From contig NZ_FONZ01000001.1 in NCBI RefSeq assembly GCF_900113055.1, forward strand, positions 868,001 through 932,000: a stretch of DNA of 64,000 bases, in the 5' to 3' direction. Positions 46,199-56,647 of the stretch are shown in pieces (the first letter of the stretch is position 1; each line of letters begins with the position of its first letter). A program made the translations under genes and the position numbers. The stretch comes from Flavimobilis marinus. GTDB lineage: Bacteria > Actinomycetota > Actinomycetes > Actinomycetales > Cellulomonadaceae. The notes below the pieces were generated by a model. It did no database searches and was not told the origin of the DNA. It saw only the letters and a program-made list of their open reading frames with translations.

Positions 46199-49100
46199 GT
46201 GCACCTCAAGACCCTCACGCTGCGCGGGTTCAAGTCGTTCGCCTCGGCGACGACGCTGCACCTCGAGCCCGGGGTGACCTGCGTCGTCGGGCCCAACGGC
46301 TCCGGCAAGTCGAACGTGGTCGACGCGCTCGCGTGGGTGATGGGGGAGCAGGGCGCCAAGTCCCTGCGGGGCGGCAAGATGGAGGACGTCATCTTCGCGG
46401 GCACCTCCGGCCGGCCGCCCCTCGGGCGGGCCGAGGTCTCGCTGACGATCGACAACGCGGACGGCGCGCTGCCGATCGACTACGCCGAGGTCACGATCTC
46501 GCGGACCCTGTTCCGCTCCGGCGGCTCCGAGTACGCCATCAACGGGGCGTCGTGCCGCCTCCTCGACATCCAGGAGCTGTTGTCGGACACGGGCCTGGGC
46601 CGCGAGATGCACGTCATCGTCGGCCAGGGACAGCTCGACGCGGTGCTGCGGGCGACCCCGGAGGAGCGACGAGGGTTCATCGAGGAGGCAGCCGGCGTCC
46701 TCAAGCACCGGCGGCGCAAGGAGAAGGCGCTGCGCAAGCTCGAGTCGATGCAGGCCAACCTCACGCGCCTGACCGACCTGACCAGCGAGATCCGCCGCCA
46801 GCTCGGGCCGCTGGGCAGGCAGGCGGAGGTGGCGCGGCGAGCCCAGACCGTCCAGAGCGACGTTCGCGACGCACGCGCCCGTCTGCTCGCAGACGACCTG
46901 GCGCAGCTGACTGCGACGCTCGAGCAGGAGCAGGCGGACGAGTCCGCGCTGCGGGCCCAGCAGGCCGAGGTCGAGCAGAGCCTCGCTCAGGCTCGCGCGG
47001 CGTCGTCGGCCCTCGAGGAGGAGGCCGCCCTCGCGGCACCACGCCTGTCCGCGATCGCCGAGACGTGGTACCAGCTGTCCTCGCTGCGCGAGCGGCTGCG
47101 GGGCACGCTCACCCTCGCGCAGGAGCGGGTGCGCCTGCTCGGGAGTCCTGAGGTCGTCGAGCAGGGGCCGGACCCGTCGGGCCTCGAGCAGCAGGCGGCG
47201 CGGGTGCGCGCGACCGAGGCCGAGCTGCTCGCGGACATCGAGGGTGCTCGGGCCGCCCTGGAGGGTGCGGTCACCTTCCGCGCCCAGGCCGAGGAGCAGG
47301 CCGCGGACGCCGAGCGCGCGGTCGCGACGCTGTTGCGCGGGGCCGCCGACCGCCGCGAGGGGCTGGCACGACTCGCCGGCCAGGTCGCGGCTCGGCGGTC
47401 GCGTGTCGAGGCCACCGAGGCCGAGGTCGGGCGGCTGCGGGAGAGCATGACGCAGGCGCAGTCCCGGGGGGCCGAGGCCGAGGCGTCCTTCGTCGCGCTC
47501 GAGGCGGAGGTCGCCGGCGTCGAGGAGGGCGAGCTCGGGCTCGATGCGGCGCACGAGGAGGCATCGGGCGCTCTGGAGGATGCGCAAGCGCGTCGTGCCG
47601 CGCTGCGCGAGGAGCAGCGGGCCGTGGCGCAGGAGCACTCGACCCTCGCCGCGCGCGTCGAGACGCTCGATCTCAGCCTGAGCCGCAAGGACGCCGTCGG
47701 CGCCGTCCTCGCGGCCGATCTCCCCGGTGTGCGCGGTTCGCTCGCTGCGCTCGTCACGATCACGGCGGGGTACGAGGACGCCGTCGCTGCGGTCCTGGGG
47801 CAGGTCGCCGAGGCGCTCGTGGTGGAGTCGCTCGGCGCGGCCGTCGACGTCGTCCGGTGGCTGCGGACCGACGACGCCGGGCGGGCCACGCTGCTCGTCG
47901 AGGGCACCGCCGACGTCCCCGCCGGGGGCGATCCGCCGGAAGGCGCGACCTGGGGACGCGACGTCGTGTCGACCGGCCCGGCGCTCGCGGGTGCGCTCGG
48001 GCACGTGCTGCGGGGCGTCGTCGTCGTCGAGGACCTCGCGACGGCGCGCGCGACCGCACGCCAGCACCCGGAGCTGACGGCGGTGACGCGCGCGGGAGAC
48101 GTGCTGGGCGCGGCGCTCGCGTCCGGCGGCTCTGCGGCGGCGCCGAGCGTGCTCCACCTCCAGGCCGCGCTCGACGAAGCCCGCGCCGGGGCAGCGCGGG
48201 CTGAGTCTCGCGCCGCCGAGCTGCTCGGCCTGCTCGCCGCCGCCGAGCAGGCCGAGTCCGATGCGCGGTCCCGCTACGACCAGACGCTCGCGCGACTGAA
48301 CGAGTCCGACGCCGCGCTCGCCGCCGTCGCCGAGCAGCTCGGGCACCTGGGCTCGGTCGCGCGCGCCGCGTCCGCCGAGGTCGAGCGCAGCCGGGCGCAG
48401 GTCGAGCGGGCCGAGCAGACGCTCGGCGCGGACCGCGTCGAGCTTGCGAACCTCACCGCGCGCCTCGAGGTGGCCCAGCGTGAGCCCGCCGACTCGGAGG
48501 ACGCCGTGGCGCAGGCGACGGCCCGGCGTGACGAGCTCGCCGGGCTCGCCGCCCAGGCCCGTGCCCGGGAGACCGAGGCCCGCCTCGAGCTGCGCACGGG
48601 CGAGGAGCGCGCCCGTGCGCTGGCTGGGCGGGCGCAGTCGCTCGAGCGCGCCGCCGCCGCGGAGCGTGAGGCTCAGGAGCGAGCGCGCCGCCGCGCGATC
48701 GTCCGAGCCCGGCGGGCCGCCCGTGCCCACGCTGTCGAGGCGGGGGCCGCCCGAGCGCTGTCAGCCCTCGAGCGCTCGCTGATGGCTGCGGGCCAGGAGC
48801 GGGAACGCGCGGAGGCCGCGCGCGCGGAGCGCGACCAGCAGATCACCGCCGCCCGCGCCGACGTCGATCGCCTGGCTGCGGCGCTGCGCGAGCTGACCGA
48901 CGTCGCGCACCGGGACGAGGTCGCCCGGGCGCAGCAACAGCTGCGGCTCGAGCAGCTCGAGGCCCGCTGCGTCGAGCAGGTGGGCATCGCCCCGGACACG
49001 CTCCTCGAGGAGTTCGGGCCGCACGTCCCCGTGCCCGGACCCGACCCTGACGCCCCGACCGTCCCGTACGTCCGTGCCGAGCAGGAGAAGCGGCTGCGCA

Positions 49101-49723
49101 GCGCCGAGCGTGCGCTCGCGCAGCTGGGGCGCGTCAACCCGCTCGCGCTCGAGGAGTTCGCGGCGCTCGAGGAGCGCCACACCTTCCTGACGGAGCAGCT
49201 CGCCGACCTGAAGAAGTCTCGCTCCGACCTGCTCGACATCGTCAAGGACATCGACGAGCGGGTCGAGCGCGTGTTTACCGAGGCCTTCCGGGACACCGAG
49301 GCGCAGTTCGCCGACGTCTTCCCCCGACTGTTCCCCGGCGGTGAGGGTCGGCTGGTCCTGACCGACCCGTCAGACATGCTCGCCACGGGGATCGAGGTCG
49401 AGGCGCGTCCGGCGGGCAAGAAGGTCAAGCGCCTGTCGCTGCTCTCCGGCGGGGAGCGCTCCTTGACCGCGATCGCGCTGCTCGTGTCGATCTTCAAGGC
49501 GCGCCCGAGCCCGTTCTACGTCATGGACGAGGTCGAGGCCGCCCTCGACGACGTCAACCTCGGGCGCCTGCTGGAGATCTTCACCGAGCTGCAGCGCGAC
49601 TCCCAGCTCATCGTCATCACCCACCAGAAGCGCACGATGGAGATCGCCGACGCGCTCTACGGCGTCACCATGCGCGGCGACGGCATCACCACTGTGATCA
49701 GCCAGCGACTGCGTGCCGAGTGA
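46199..49723 (+). CDS. smc: Chromosome segregation protein SMC
   Basis: The 1,174-residue condensin ATPase has Walker A GPNGSGKSN at 31–39, a coiled-coil arm, a central hinge (~500–650, 'LAALVTITAGYEDAVAAVLGQVAEALVV'), a return arm, and the C-terminal signature LSGGERSL near 1081. Walker B FYVMDEVEAALDD follows. The arms are very rich in Ala, Glu and Arg. It binds ATP as an antiparallel dimer with ScpA/ScpB. GTG 46199 is the only start consistent with the Walker A position. The scp genes are not in the window. Confidence 0.97.
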   Translation: MHLKTLTLRGFKSFASATTLHLEPGVTCVVGPNGSGKSNVVDALAWVMGEQGAKSLRGGKMEDVIFAGTSGRPPLGRAEVSLTIDNADGALPIDYAEVTISRTLFRSGGSEYAINGASCRLLDIQELLSDTGLGREMHVIVGQGQLDAVLRATPEERRGFIEEAAGVLKHRRRKEKALRKLESMQANLTRLTDLTSEIRRQLGPLGRQAEVARRAQTVQSDVRDARARLLADDLAQLTATLEQEQADESALRAQQAEVEQSLAQARAASSALEEEAALAAPRLSAIAETWYQLSSLRERLRGTLTLAQERVRLLGSPEVVEQGPDPSGLEQQAARVRATEAELLADIEGARAALEGAVTFRAQAEEQAADAERAVATLLRGAADRREGLARLAGQVAARRSRVEATEAEVGRLRESMTQAQSRGAEAEASFVALEAEVAGVEEGELGLDAAHEEASGALEDAQARRAALREEQRAVAQEHSTLAARVETLDLSLSRKDAVGAVLAADLPGVRGSLAALVTITAGYEDAVAAVLGQVAEALVVESLGAAVDVVRWLRTDDAGRATLLVEGTADVPAGGDPPEGATWGRDVVSTGPALAGALGHVLRGVVVVEDLATARATARQHPELTAVTRAGDVLGAALASGGSAAAPSVLHLQAALDEARAGAARAESRAAELLGLLAAAEQAESDARSRYDQTLARLNESDAALAAVAEQLGHLGSVARAASAEVERSRAQVERAEQTLGADRVELANLTARLEVAQREPADSEDAVAQATARRDELAGLAAQARARETEARLELRTGEERARALAGRAQSLERAAAAEREAQERARRRAIVRARRAARAHAVEAGAARALSALERSLMAAGQERERAEAARAERDQQITAARADVDRLAAALRELTDVAHRDEVARAQQQLRLEQLEARCVEQVGIAPDTLLEEFGPHVPVPGPDPDAPTVPYVRAEQEKRLRSAERALAQLGRVNPLALEEFAALEERHTFLTEQLADLKKSRSDLLDIVKDIDERVERVFTEAFRDTEAQFADVFPRLFPGGEGRLVLTDPSDMLATGIEVEARPAGKKVKRLSLLSGGERSLTAIALLVSIFKARPSPFYVMDEVEAALDDVNLGRLLEIFTELQRDSQLIVITHQKRTMEIADALYGVTMRGDGITTVISQRLRAE

Positions 49724-49803
49724 CCGCGCGCCGTGCGGTGAAGATCATGTGGTGAAACGCGGCGGACCTGCTCGGTGCCCGCGCGGCCACGCCGAAGTCA
49801 TCC

Positions 49804-49809
49804 CACAAT
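49804..49809 (+). promoter_or_regulatory. -10-like box before the 95-residue membrane protein
   Basis: CACAAT (49804–49809) lies 6 nt before GTG 49816, fitting the leaderless pattern. No -35 was found. Confidence 0.4.
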
Positions 49810-49815
49810 GAGACC

Positions 49816-50103
49816 GTGATCGACTACCTCCTCTGGCTGGCCCTGGCACTGGGCGCTGCGTGCGCCGTCTTCTACGTCGCGCTCCGCAGCGCGTCCGACG
49901 CGCCGGACATCCCGCACGGGATCCGGGGGTTCGTGGCCGACGTCCGCGCCGGCCTGCGTGACCGCGGCCGCGCTCCCGCCGAGACCGAGTCCCAGGTCTC
50001 GACGCTCGAGGACTTCCTCACCGCGGCGTCCCAGCCCGGTCAGGCGTACCTGGGACCGGACGAGGTCGCCTCGCTCCTCGAGAAGCGACCCGAGCGGCGG
50101 TAG
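49816..50103 (+). CDS. Small membrane-anchored hypothetical protein
   Basis: 95 residues with one N-terminal membrane helix (YLLWLALALGAACAVFYVAL), then a charged cytosolic part 'FVADVRAGLRDRGRAPAETESQVSTLEDFL'. I do not recognise a family. It follows smc by 92 nt on the same strand and precedes the BCCT gene by 77 nt. The CACAAT box and the coding periodicity support expression. No function is proposed. Confidence 0.6.
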   Translation: MIDYLLWLALALGAACAVFYVALRSASDAPDIPHGIRGFVADVRAGLRDRGRAPAETESQVSTLEDFLTAASQPGQAYLGPDEVASLLEKRPERR

Positions 50104-50180
50104 TCCCGGCACGCGCCCGGTTGCACGGCCCGGAGCCCCGTGAGGGGATGGTCGACAGACCACTACCGGGAGGTTCGATT

Positions 50181-51842
50181 TTGCGCGCCCTGTCCCAGCG
50201 GATCCACGACGCCCTCGGTCTGCGCACCGGCCCCGTCATCTTCATGACGTCGGCGTTCGTGACGATCCTCTTCGTGCTGCTGACCGTGCTGTTCACCGAG
50301 CAGGTGGACGCGTTCTTCGCCGGAGCGACGGGCTGGATCCTCGACAACCTCGGCTGGTTCTACATCCTGGGCGTCACGGTCTTCCTGATCTTCCTGCTCT
50401 ACATGGCGGTGAGCCGGTTCGGTCGGGTGCGGCTCGGCCCCGAGGAGGAGGGTCCGGAACACTCCGGGCTGAGCTGGTTCGGCATGCTCTTCGCCGCCGG
50501 CATCGGCACGATCCTGATGTTCTGGGGGGTGGCGGAGCCCATCAACCACCTCGCGAACCCGCCCATGCAGGACGTCGAGCCGGGCAGCGCCGCGGCGTTC
50601 GAGGAGGCCATGGCCTTCACGCTGTACCACTTCGGGCTGCACACCTGGACGATCTTCACGCTGCCGGCGCTGGCATTCGCGTACTTCATGTACAAGCGCA
50701 ACCTCCCACCCCGGGTCAGCTCGATCTTCCACCCGCTGCTGGGTGACCGGATCCACGGCCCGCTCGGCGCGGTCATCGACATCACGGCGATCGTCGGGAC
50801 CATGTTCGGGGTCGCGGTCTCCGTGGGGCTCGGGACGCTGCAGATCAACAGCGGCCTCGCCACGCTGTTCGGGATCGAGGAGGGGCGCCTCGTCCAGATC
50901 CTGATCATCGCCGCGGTGTCCGCCGTGGCGATCACCTCGGTGGCGGTCGGCCTGGACCGCGGCATCAAGCGGCTGTCGAACTTCAACATCATCGTCGCGG
51001 TCGCGCTGCTGTGCTTCGTCGTCGTCACGGGGCCCACGCTGATGCTGCTCAAGGGCACGATCGAGAGCGCCGGCAGCTACCTGGCGTGGTTGCCCGAGCT
51101 CGCGTTCTGGAACGACACGATGAACGACAGCGGCTGGCAGAACTCCTGGACCGTCTTCTACTGGGCCTGGACCATCACGTGGTCGCCGTTCGTGGGCATC
51201 TTCATCGCGCGCATCTCCCGGGGCCGCAGCATCCGGCAGTTCATCGTCGGGGTCCTGGCGGTGCCGGTGACCTTCAGCGCGATCTGGTTCGGCGTGTTCG
51301 GCTGGGCGTCCTTCGACATCGAGCGGCGCGAGCCCGGTGCGCTCACGGGGCCGGTGGTCGAGCAGGGCGACATCCCCGGGGCGCTTTTCCAGTTCCTCGA
51401 GCACTTCCCTTGGACCACCGTGATCTCGGTCGTGGCGATCCTGCTGGTCATCGTCTTCTTCACGACGTCGGTCGACTCTGCGGCGCTCGTCATGGACACG
51501 ATCGCCAACGGGCACGAGGACCCGGCTCCCACCCGCCAGCGCGTGTTCTGGGCGGTGTGCGTCGCCGCCGTGGCCGGCACCCTGCTCGGCGCGACCGGGG
51601 CGGGAGGGCTCGAGGCCCTGCAGCAGGTGATCATCGTCGTCGGTCTGCCGTTCTTCGTCATGGGATACGTGATGATCTACTCCCTCCTGCGCGCCCTGAA
51701 GGAGGATGCGGGCGAGCGCCCGCCGCTGCGGACCAAGCGGTGGCGCAAGGTGCTCCCACCGGAGGAGGCCGAGCGTCGCGAAGCCGAAGCCGCGGATTCC
51801 GCCGCGCCCGCACCTGCGTCGAACCAGGTTCACCCGGAGTGA
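50181..51842 (+). CDS. BCCT-family betaine/choline/carnitine transporter
   Basis: The 553-residue transporter has 12 predicted membrane helices, including the Trp-rich region 'WAWTITWSPFVGIFIARISRGRS', which is the BCCT signature. Such proteins import glycine betaine or choline with sodium or protons during osmotic stress. The start is TTG 50181, 7 nt after a GGGAGG site (50168–50173). An upstream TTG/ATG would add 20 residues without a ribosome site. The C-terminal tail is charged and Pro/Ala-rich, as in osmosensing members. The exact substrate is not known. Confidence 0.92.
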   Translation: MRALSQRIHDALGLRTGPVIFMTSAFVTILFVLLTVLFTEQVDAFFAGATGWILDNLGWFYILGVTVFLIFLLYMAVSRFGRVRLGPEEEGPEHSGLSWFGMLFAAGIGTILMFWGVAEPINHLANPPMQDVEPGSAAAFEEAMAFTLYHFGLHTWTIFTLPALAFAYFMYKRNLPPRVSSIFHPLLGDRIHGPLGAVIDITAIVGTMFGVAVSVGLGTLQINSGLATLFGIEEGRLVQILIIAAVSAVAITSVAVGLDRGIKRLSNFNIIVAVALLCFVVVTGPTLMLLKGTIESAGSYLAWLPELAFWNDTMNDSGWQNSWTVFYWAWTITWSPFVGIFIARISRGRSIRQFIVGVLAVPVTFSAIWFGVFGWASFDIERREPGALTGPVVEQGDIPGALFQFLEHFPWTTVISVVAILLVIVFFTTSVDSAALVMDTIANGHEDPAPTRQRVFWAVCVAAVAGTLLGATGAGGLEALQQVIIVVGLPFFVMGYVMIYSLLRALKEDAGERPPLRTKRWRKVLPPEEAERREAEAADSAAPAPASNQVHPE

Positions 51843-51890
51843 CCGTGCGGGGCGCGCGCGCCCCCGGTGCCTGGTGAGAGACTGCTCTGC

Positions 51891-53039
51891 GTGGAAGATC
51901 TCAACTGGCTCTGGATCCTGCTGCCCGTCGTCGCCGTGGTCGGAGGCGCGGGCCTGCTCGTGCCTCGGCGCGGACGCAAGTCCGCCCCGCCGGCGCCCCC
52001 GACCGCCCCGACCGCGGTCGAGACGCCCGTCGCACCCGCCCCTGCCGGGGCGCCGGTCGACACAGCACCGGCGCCCGCCGCGCCCGCGCTCGACGTCCCG
52101 GAACCCGTCTCGGGCCGCATGGTGCGGCTGCGCAGCCGGCTCGCACGTTCGGGCTCGCCGCTCGGCGCCAAGCTCCTCGCCGTCCTCTCGCGCGACTCGC
52201 TGACCGAGGACGACTGGGACGAGATCGAGGAGACGCTGCTGCTCGCCGACGTCGGCGCTGGGCCGACGAGCGAGCTGCTCGACGCCCTGCGCACGCGCGT
52301 GCGCGTCGAAGGCGTGCAGGGGACGACCGCGGTGCGTGCGCTCCTGCGCGAGGAGCTCCTCCGGCTGGTCGACCCCACCATGGACCGGTCGCTCGCGACG
52401 GCCCCGACCGACACGGACGGCGGCCCCGTCCCCGCGGTCGTGCTCGTCGTCGGCGTGAACGGGACGGGCAAGACGACGACCGTGGGCAAGCTCGCGCGCG
52501 TGCTCGTGGCGGACGGGTCGTCGGTGGTGCTCGGCGCCGCGGACACGTTCCGTGCGGCCGCCGCCGACCAGCTCTCGACGTGGGGCCGGCGCGTGGGCGT
52601 GCCGACGGTGCGTTCGGACCGCGAGGGTGCGGACCCCGCCGCCGTGGCGTTCGACGCGGTCCGTCAGGGCCGTACCACGGGCGCCGACGTCGTCCTCGTG
52701 GACACGGCCGGCCGCCTGCAGAACAAGGCGGGACTCATGGACGAGCTCGGCAAGATCACCCGGGTCATCACCAAGGAGGCCCCCCTGTCGGAGGTGCTGC
52801 TGGTCCTCGACGCCACGACCGGGCAGAACGGTCTCAACCAGGCCCGTGTCTTCGGTGAGGTGGCCGGCGTCACCGGGATCGTCCTGACGAAGCTCGACGG
52901 AACCGCCAAGGGCGGGATCGTCGTCGCGGTCCAGCGCGAGCTCGGGGTGCCCGTGAAGCTCATCGGCCTGGGCGAGGGACCGGACGACCTCGCCCCCTTC
53001 GACGCCGAGCAGTTCGTCGACGGTCTGCTCGGTTCCTGA
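51891..53039 (+). CDS. ftsY: Signal recognition particle receptor
   Basis: The 382-residue GTPase docks SRP at the membrane. An N-terminal hydrophobic helix, LNWLWILLPVVAVVGGAGLL, is followed by a Pro/Ala-rich acidic linker, then the NG domain. P-loop GVNGTGKTTT starts near residue 188, DTAGRLQNKAGLM is the G3 region, and TKLDGTAKGG is G4. GTG 51891 is chosen, possibly leaderless (GAGACT 7 nt upstream). A membrane helix at the N-terminus is common in actinobacterial FtsY. ffh lies 3.6 kb downstream. Confidence 0.96.
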   Translation: MEDLNWLWILLPVVAVVGGAGLLVPRRGRKSAPPAPPTAPTAVETPVAPAPAGAPVDTAPAPAAPALDVPEPVSGRMVRLRSRLARSGSPLGAKLLAVLSRDSLTEDDWDEIEETLLLADVGAGPTSELLDALRTRVRVEGVQGTTAVRALLREELLRLVDPTMDRSLATAPTDTDGGPVPAVVLVVGVNGTGKTTTVGKLARVLVADGSSVVLGAADTFRAAAADQLSTWGRRVGVPTVRSDREGADPAAVAFDAVRQGRTTGADVVLVDTAGRLQNKAGLMDELGKITRVITKEAPLSEVLLVLDATTGQNGLNQARVFGEVAGVTGIVLTKLDGTAKGGIVVAVQRELGVPVKLIGLGEGPDDLAPFDAEQFVDGLLGS

Positions 53040-53059
53040 CCACCCACCGAGACACAGGG

Positions 53060-53075
53060 GTCGTGGAAACACGAC
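53060..53075 (+). terminator. Hairpin after ftsY
   Basis: A 6-bp perfect stem, GTCGTG/CACGAC, has a GAAA tetraloop and is followed by GTTTA. It starts 21 nt after the ftsY stop and is likely a terminator. Confidence 0.5.
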
Positions 53076-53107
53076 GTTTACCTGGTGGCGCGTGAAGTCC
53101 CACGTTC

Positions 53108-53134
53108 GTAACGCGAGCGGACCGGACCGGTAAC
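53108..53134 (+). promoter_or_regulatory. Candidate GlnR site upstream of amtB
   Basis: GTAAC (53108–53112), GGACC (53119–53123) and GTAAC (53130–53134) follow the GlnR a-b-a spacing of n6 between 5-nt boxes. The middle box matches the consensus GnAAC at three of five positions. It lies 62–88 nt before the amtB ATG. GlnR of actinobacteria is known to activate amtB–glnK–glnD, so this is a reasonable but unproven site. Confidence 0.5.
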
Positions 53135-53196
53135 TGCCGTTGGCCACTGTGGTCCCCAGACCGGCCGAGCGGCTGGTGCGGAAGGGATTCGGTCAC

Positions 53197-54836
<1,640 letters not shown>

Positions 54837-54842
54837 TCGCAC

Positions 54843-56591
54843 GTGGCTGACGCAACCACGGGCCCGGAGGTCTCGCACCCCACGGTGCGGGACCTCCGGG
54901 CCTCTCGGCTCTCCCTCGCACGCGCGTCGCTCGAGGCGGGGGAGAGCGGCGCGCGACGCCGCGCGCGGACCAGCGCGCTCGTCGTCGACGGGCTCGCTCG
55001 CCTCTGGGACGCGGTCGTCGACGACGGCCACGGCCTCGCCCTCGCGGCGGTGGGCAGCCTGGCCCGCGACGAGGCGGGTCCGTGCTCGGACCTCGACCTC
55101 GTCCTGCTGCACGACGGCCGGACCCGGTCCGCCGACCAGATCGAGGAGATCGCCCAGCGCCTGTGGTACCCGTTGTGGGACGCCGGCCTCGAGCTCGACC
55201 ACGCCGTCCGCTCCCTCGCCGGCTGCCGGCGGGTGGCCAGCAAGGACCTGCCCGCGGCGGTCGGGCTCCTGCACACGCGGGCCGTCGCGGGGGACGCGAG
55301 CCTCGTGCACGCGGCGTCGTCGGCCGTGCTCCAGGACTGGCGCGGGGCGGCGCGTCGCCGGCTCCCGGAGCTCCTCGACTCCACCCGCGAGCGGGCTTCC
55401 CGGTTCGGGGAGCTCGCGTACCTCATCGAGCCGGACCTCAAGGAGGCGCGCGGCGGGATCCGGGACGCGACCGTGCTCTCCGCGCTCGCCGCCTCGTGGA
55501 TCACCGACCGCCCGCACGGCGAGGTCGACCGCGCCTACGGCCATCTCCTGGACGTGCGTGACGCGCTCGCCCTTGCCACGCGACGTCGCACCAACAAGCT
55601 GCTGCTCGCGGACCAGGACGAGGTCGCGGCACTGTGCGGCCTGGCCGACTCCGACGACCTCCTGGCCTCGACCGCCGAGGCTGGTCGGGTCCTCACCTAC
55701 GCCCTGGACACGACCGCACGCCGCGCACGGCAGGCGTTGGCACATCCCGGCCGCGGCCCGCGGATCGTGCGTGGCCGGCGGGTCGCGCCCCGGCTGCAGC
55801 GCGTCGGTGACGGCCTGGTCGAGCACGACGGCGAGCTCGTGCTGGCGAGCGACGCCCAACCCGAGCGCGACCCCCTGCTCCCGCTGCGCGCGGCGGCGAC
55901 CGCGGCTCGCACGGGGCTGCAGCTGTCGCCCGTCACGGTCGGGTCGCTCGCGCTCTGCCCTCCCATGCCGGAGCCCTGGCCGCGGATCGCGCGCACGCAC
56001 CTGCAGTCGCTGCTCGCGTCCGGCGCCGCCCAGGTGCAGGTCTGGGAGGCGCTCGACCTCGCCGGCGTCGTGACGTCGTGGATCCCGGAGTGGCAGGGCG
56101 TGCGGAACCGGCCGCAGCGCGCGGCGGTGCACCGCCACACGGTCGACCGGCACCTCGTGGAGGTCGCCGCCCGGGCCAGCGGCGACCGCAAGCGGGTCGC
56201 CGACCCCGAGGTGCTGCTCCTCGCCGCGCTCCTGCACGACATCGGCAAGCGCGCGGGCGCCGCCGACCACAGCGTCGCGGGCGCCGCGCTCGTCCCCGAC
56301 ATCCTCGGCCGTATGGGCTACGCCGCCGACGTCGTGGGCGACGTGACGCTCCTGGTCCGCCACCACCTGACCCTCGCGCGGCTCGCGACGACCGCCGACC
56401 CCGACGACCCCGCGACCGTCGCCGAGCTCGTCGCCGCGGTCGCGGGCCGAGCCGACCTGCTCACCTGCCTGCGGGTCCTGACGGAGGCCGACTCGTCCTC
56501 GCTCGGCCCGACCGGCTGGACGTCCTGGCGCGCGACCCTCGTGGACGACCTCACCGCGCGCGCACGACGCCATCTCGGTGGCGGCGGGTAG
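54843..56591 (+). CDS. glnD: Shortened PII uridylyl/adenylyltransferase-like protein without ACT domains
   Basis: The 582-residue protein has the nucleotidyltransferase motif '[22 protein letters not shown]' (residues ~60–80, with the Asp-x-Asp metal pair). It also has an HD domain in '[23 protein letters not shown]', which removes the modification. It then stops at [12 protein letters not shown]. coli GlnD (about 890 residues) adds two C-terminal ACT domains that sense glutamine; none is present here. The next 57 nt hold the ffh promoter, not a shifted ACT frame. It starts GTG 6 nt after glnK. Modification chemistry (AMP or UMP) is not readable. Confidence 0.9.
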   Translation: MADATTGPEVSHPTVRDLRASRLSLARASLEAGESGARRRARTSALVVDGLARLWDAVVDDGHGLALAAVGSLARDEAGPCSDLDLVLLHDGRTRSADQIEEIAQRLWYPLWDAGLELDHAVRSLAGCRRVASKDLPAAVGLLHTRAVAGDASLVHAASSAVLQDWRGAARRRLPELLDSTRERASRFGELAYLIEPDLKEARGGIRDATVLSALAASWITDRPHGEVDRAYGHLLDVRDALALATRRRTNKLLLADQDEVAALCGLADSDDLLASTAEAGRVLTYALDTTARRARQALAHPGRGPRIVRGRRVAPRLQRVGDGLVEHDGELVLASDAQPERDPLLPLRAAATAARTGLQLSPVTVGSLALCPPMPEPWPRIARTHLQSLLASGAAQVQVWEALDLAGVVTSWIPEWQGVRNRPQRAAVHRHTVDRHLVEVAARASGDRKRVADPEVLLLAALLHDIGKRAGAADHSVAGAALVPDILGRMGYAADVVGDVTLLVRHHLTLARLATTADPDDPATVAELVAAVAGRADLLTCLRVLTEADSSSLGPTGWTSWRATLVDDLTARARRHLGGGG

Positions 56592-56594
56592 GCT
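56589..56594 (+). promoter_or_regulatory. ffh: -10 box of ffh over glnD stop
   Basis: TAGGCT (56589–56594) overlaps the glnD stop codon. Transcription would start near 56601 and the ffh GTG 56648 has a GTGAGG site. No -35 was found. Confidence 0.4.
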
Positions 56595-56647
56595 GTGCCG
56601 TTGCAGCCCTCTTGCCCCGCAGCAGCCGATCGTGAGGATCAACACCG

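Noticed and set aside
45914-48730. 938-residue minus-strand frame over smc
   Set aside because: It mirrors the smc coiled coil in a high-GC frame, and no function or start signal was seen.
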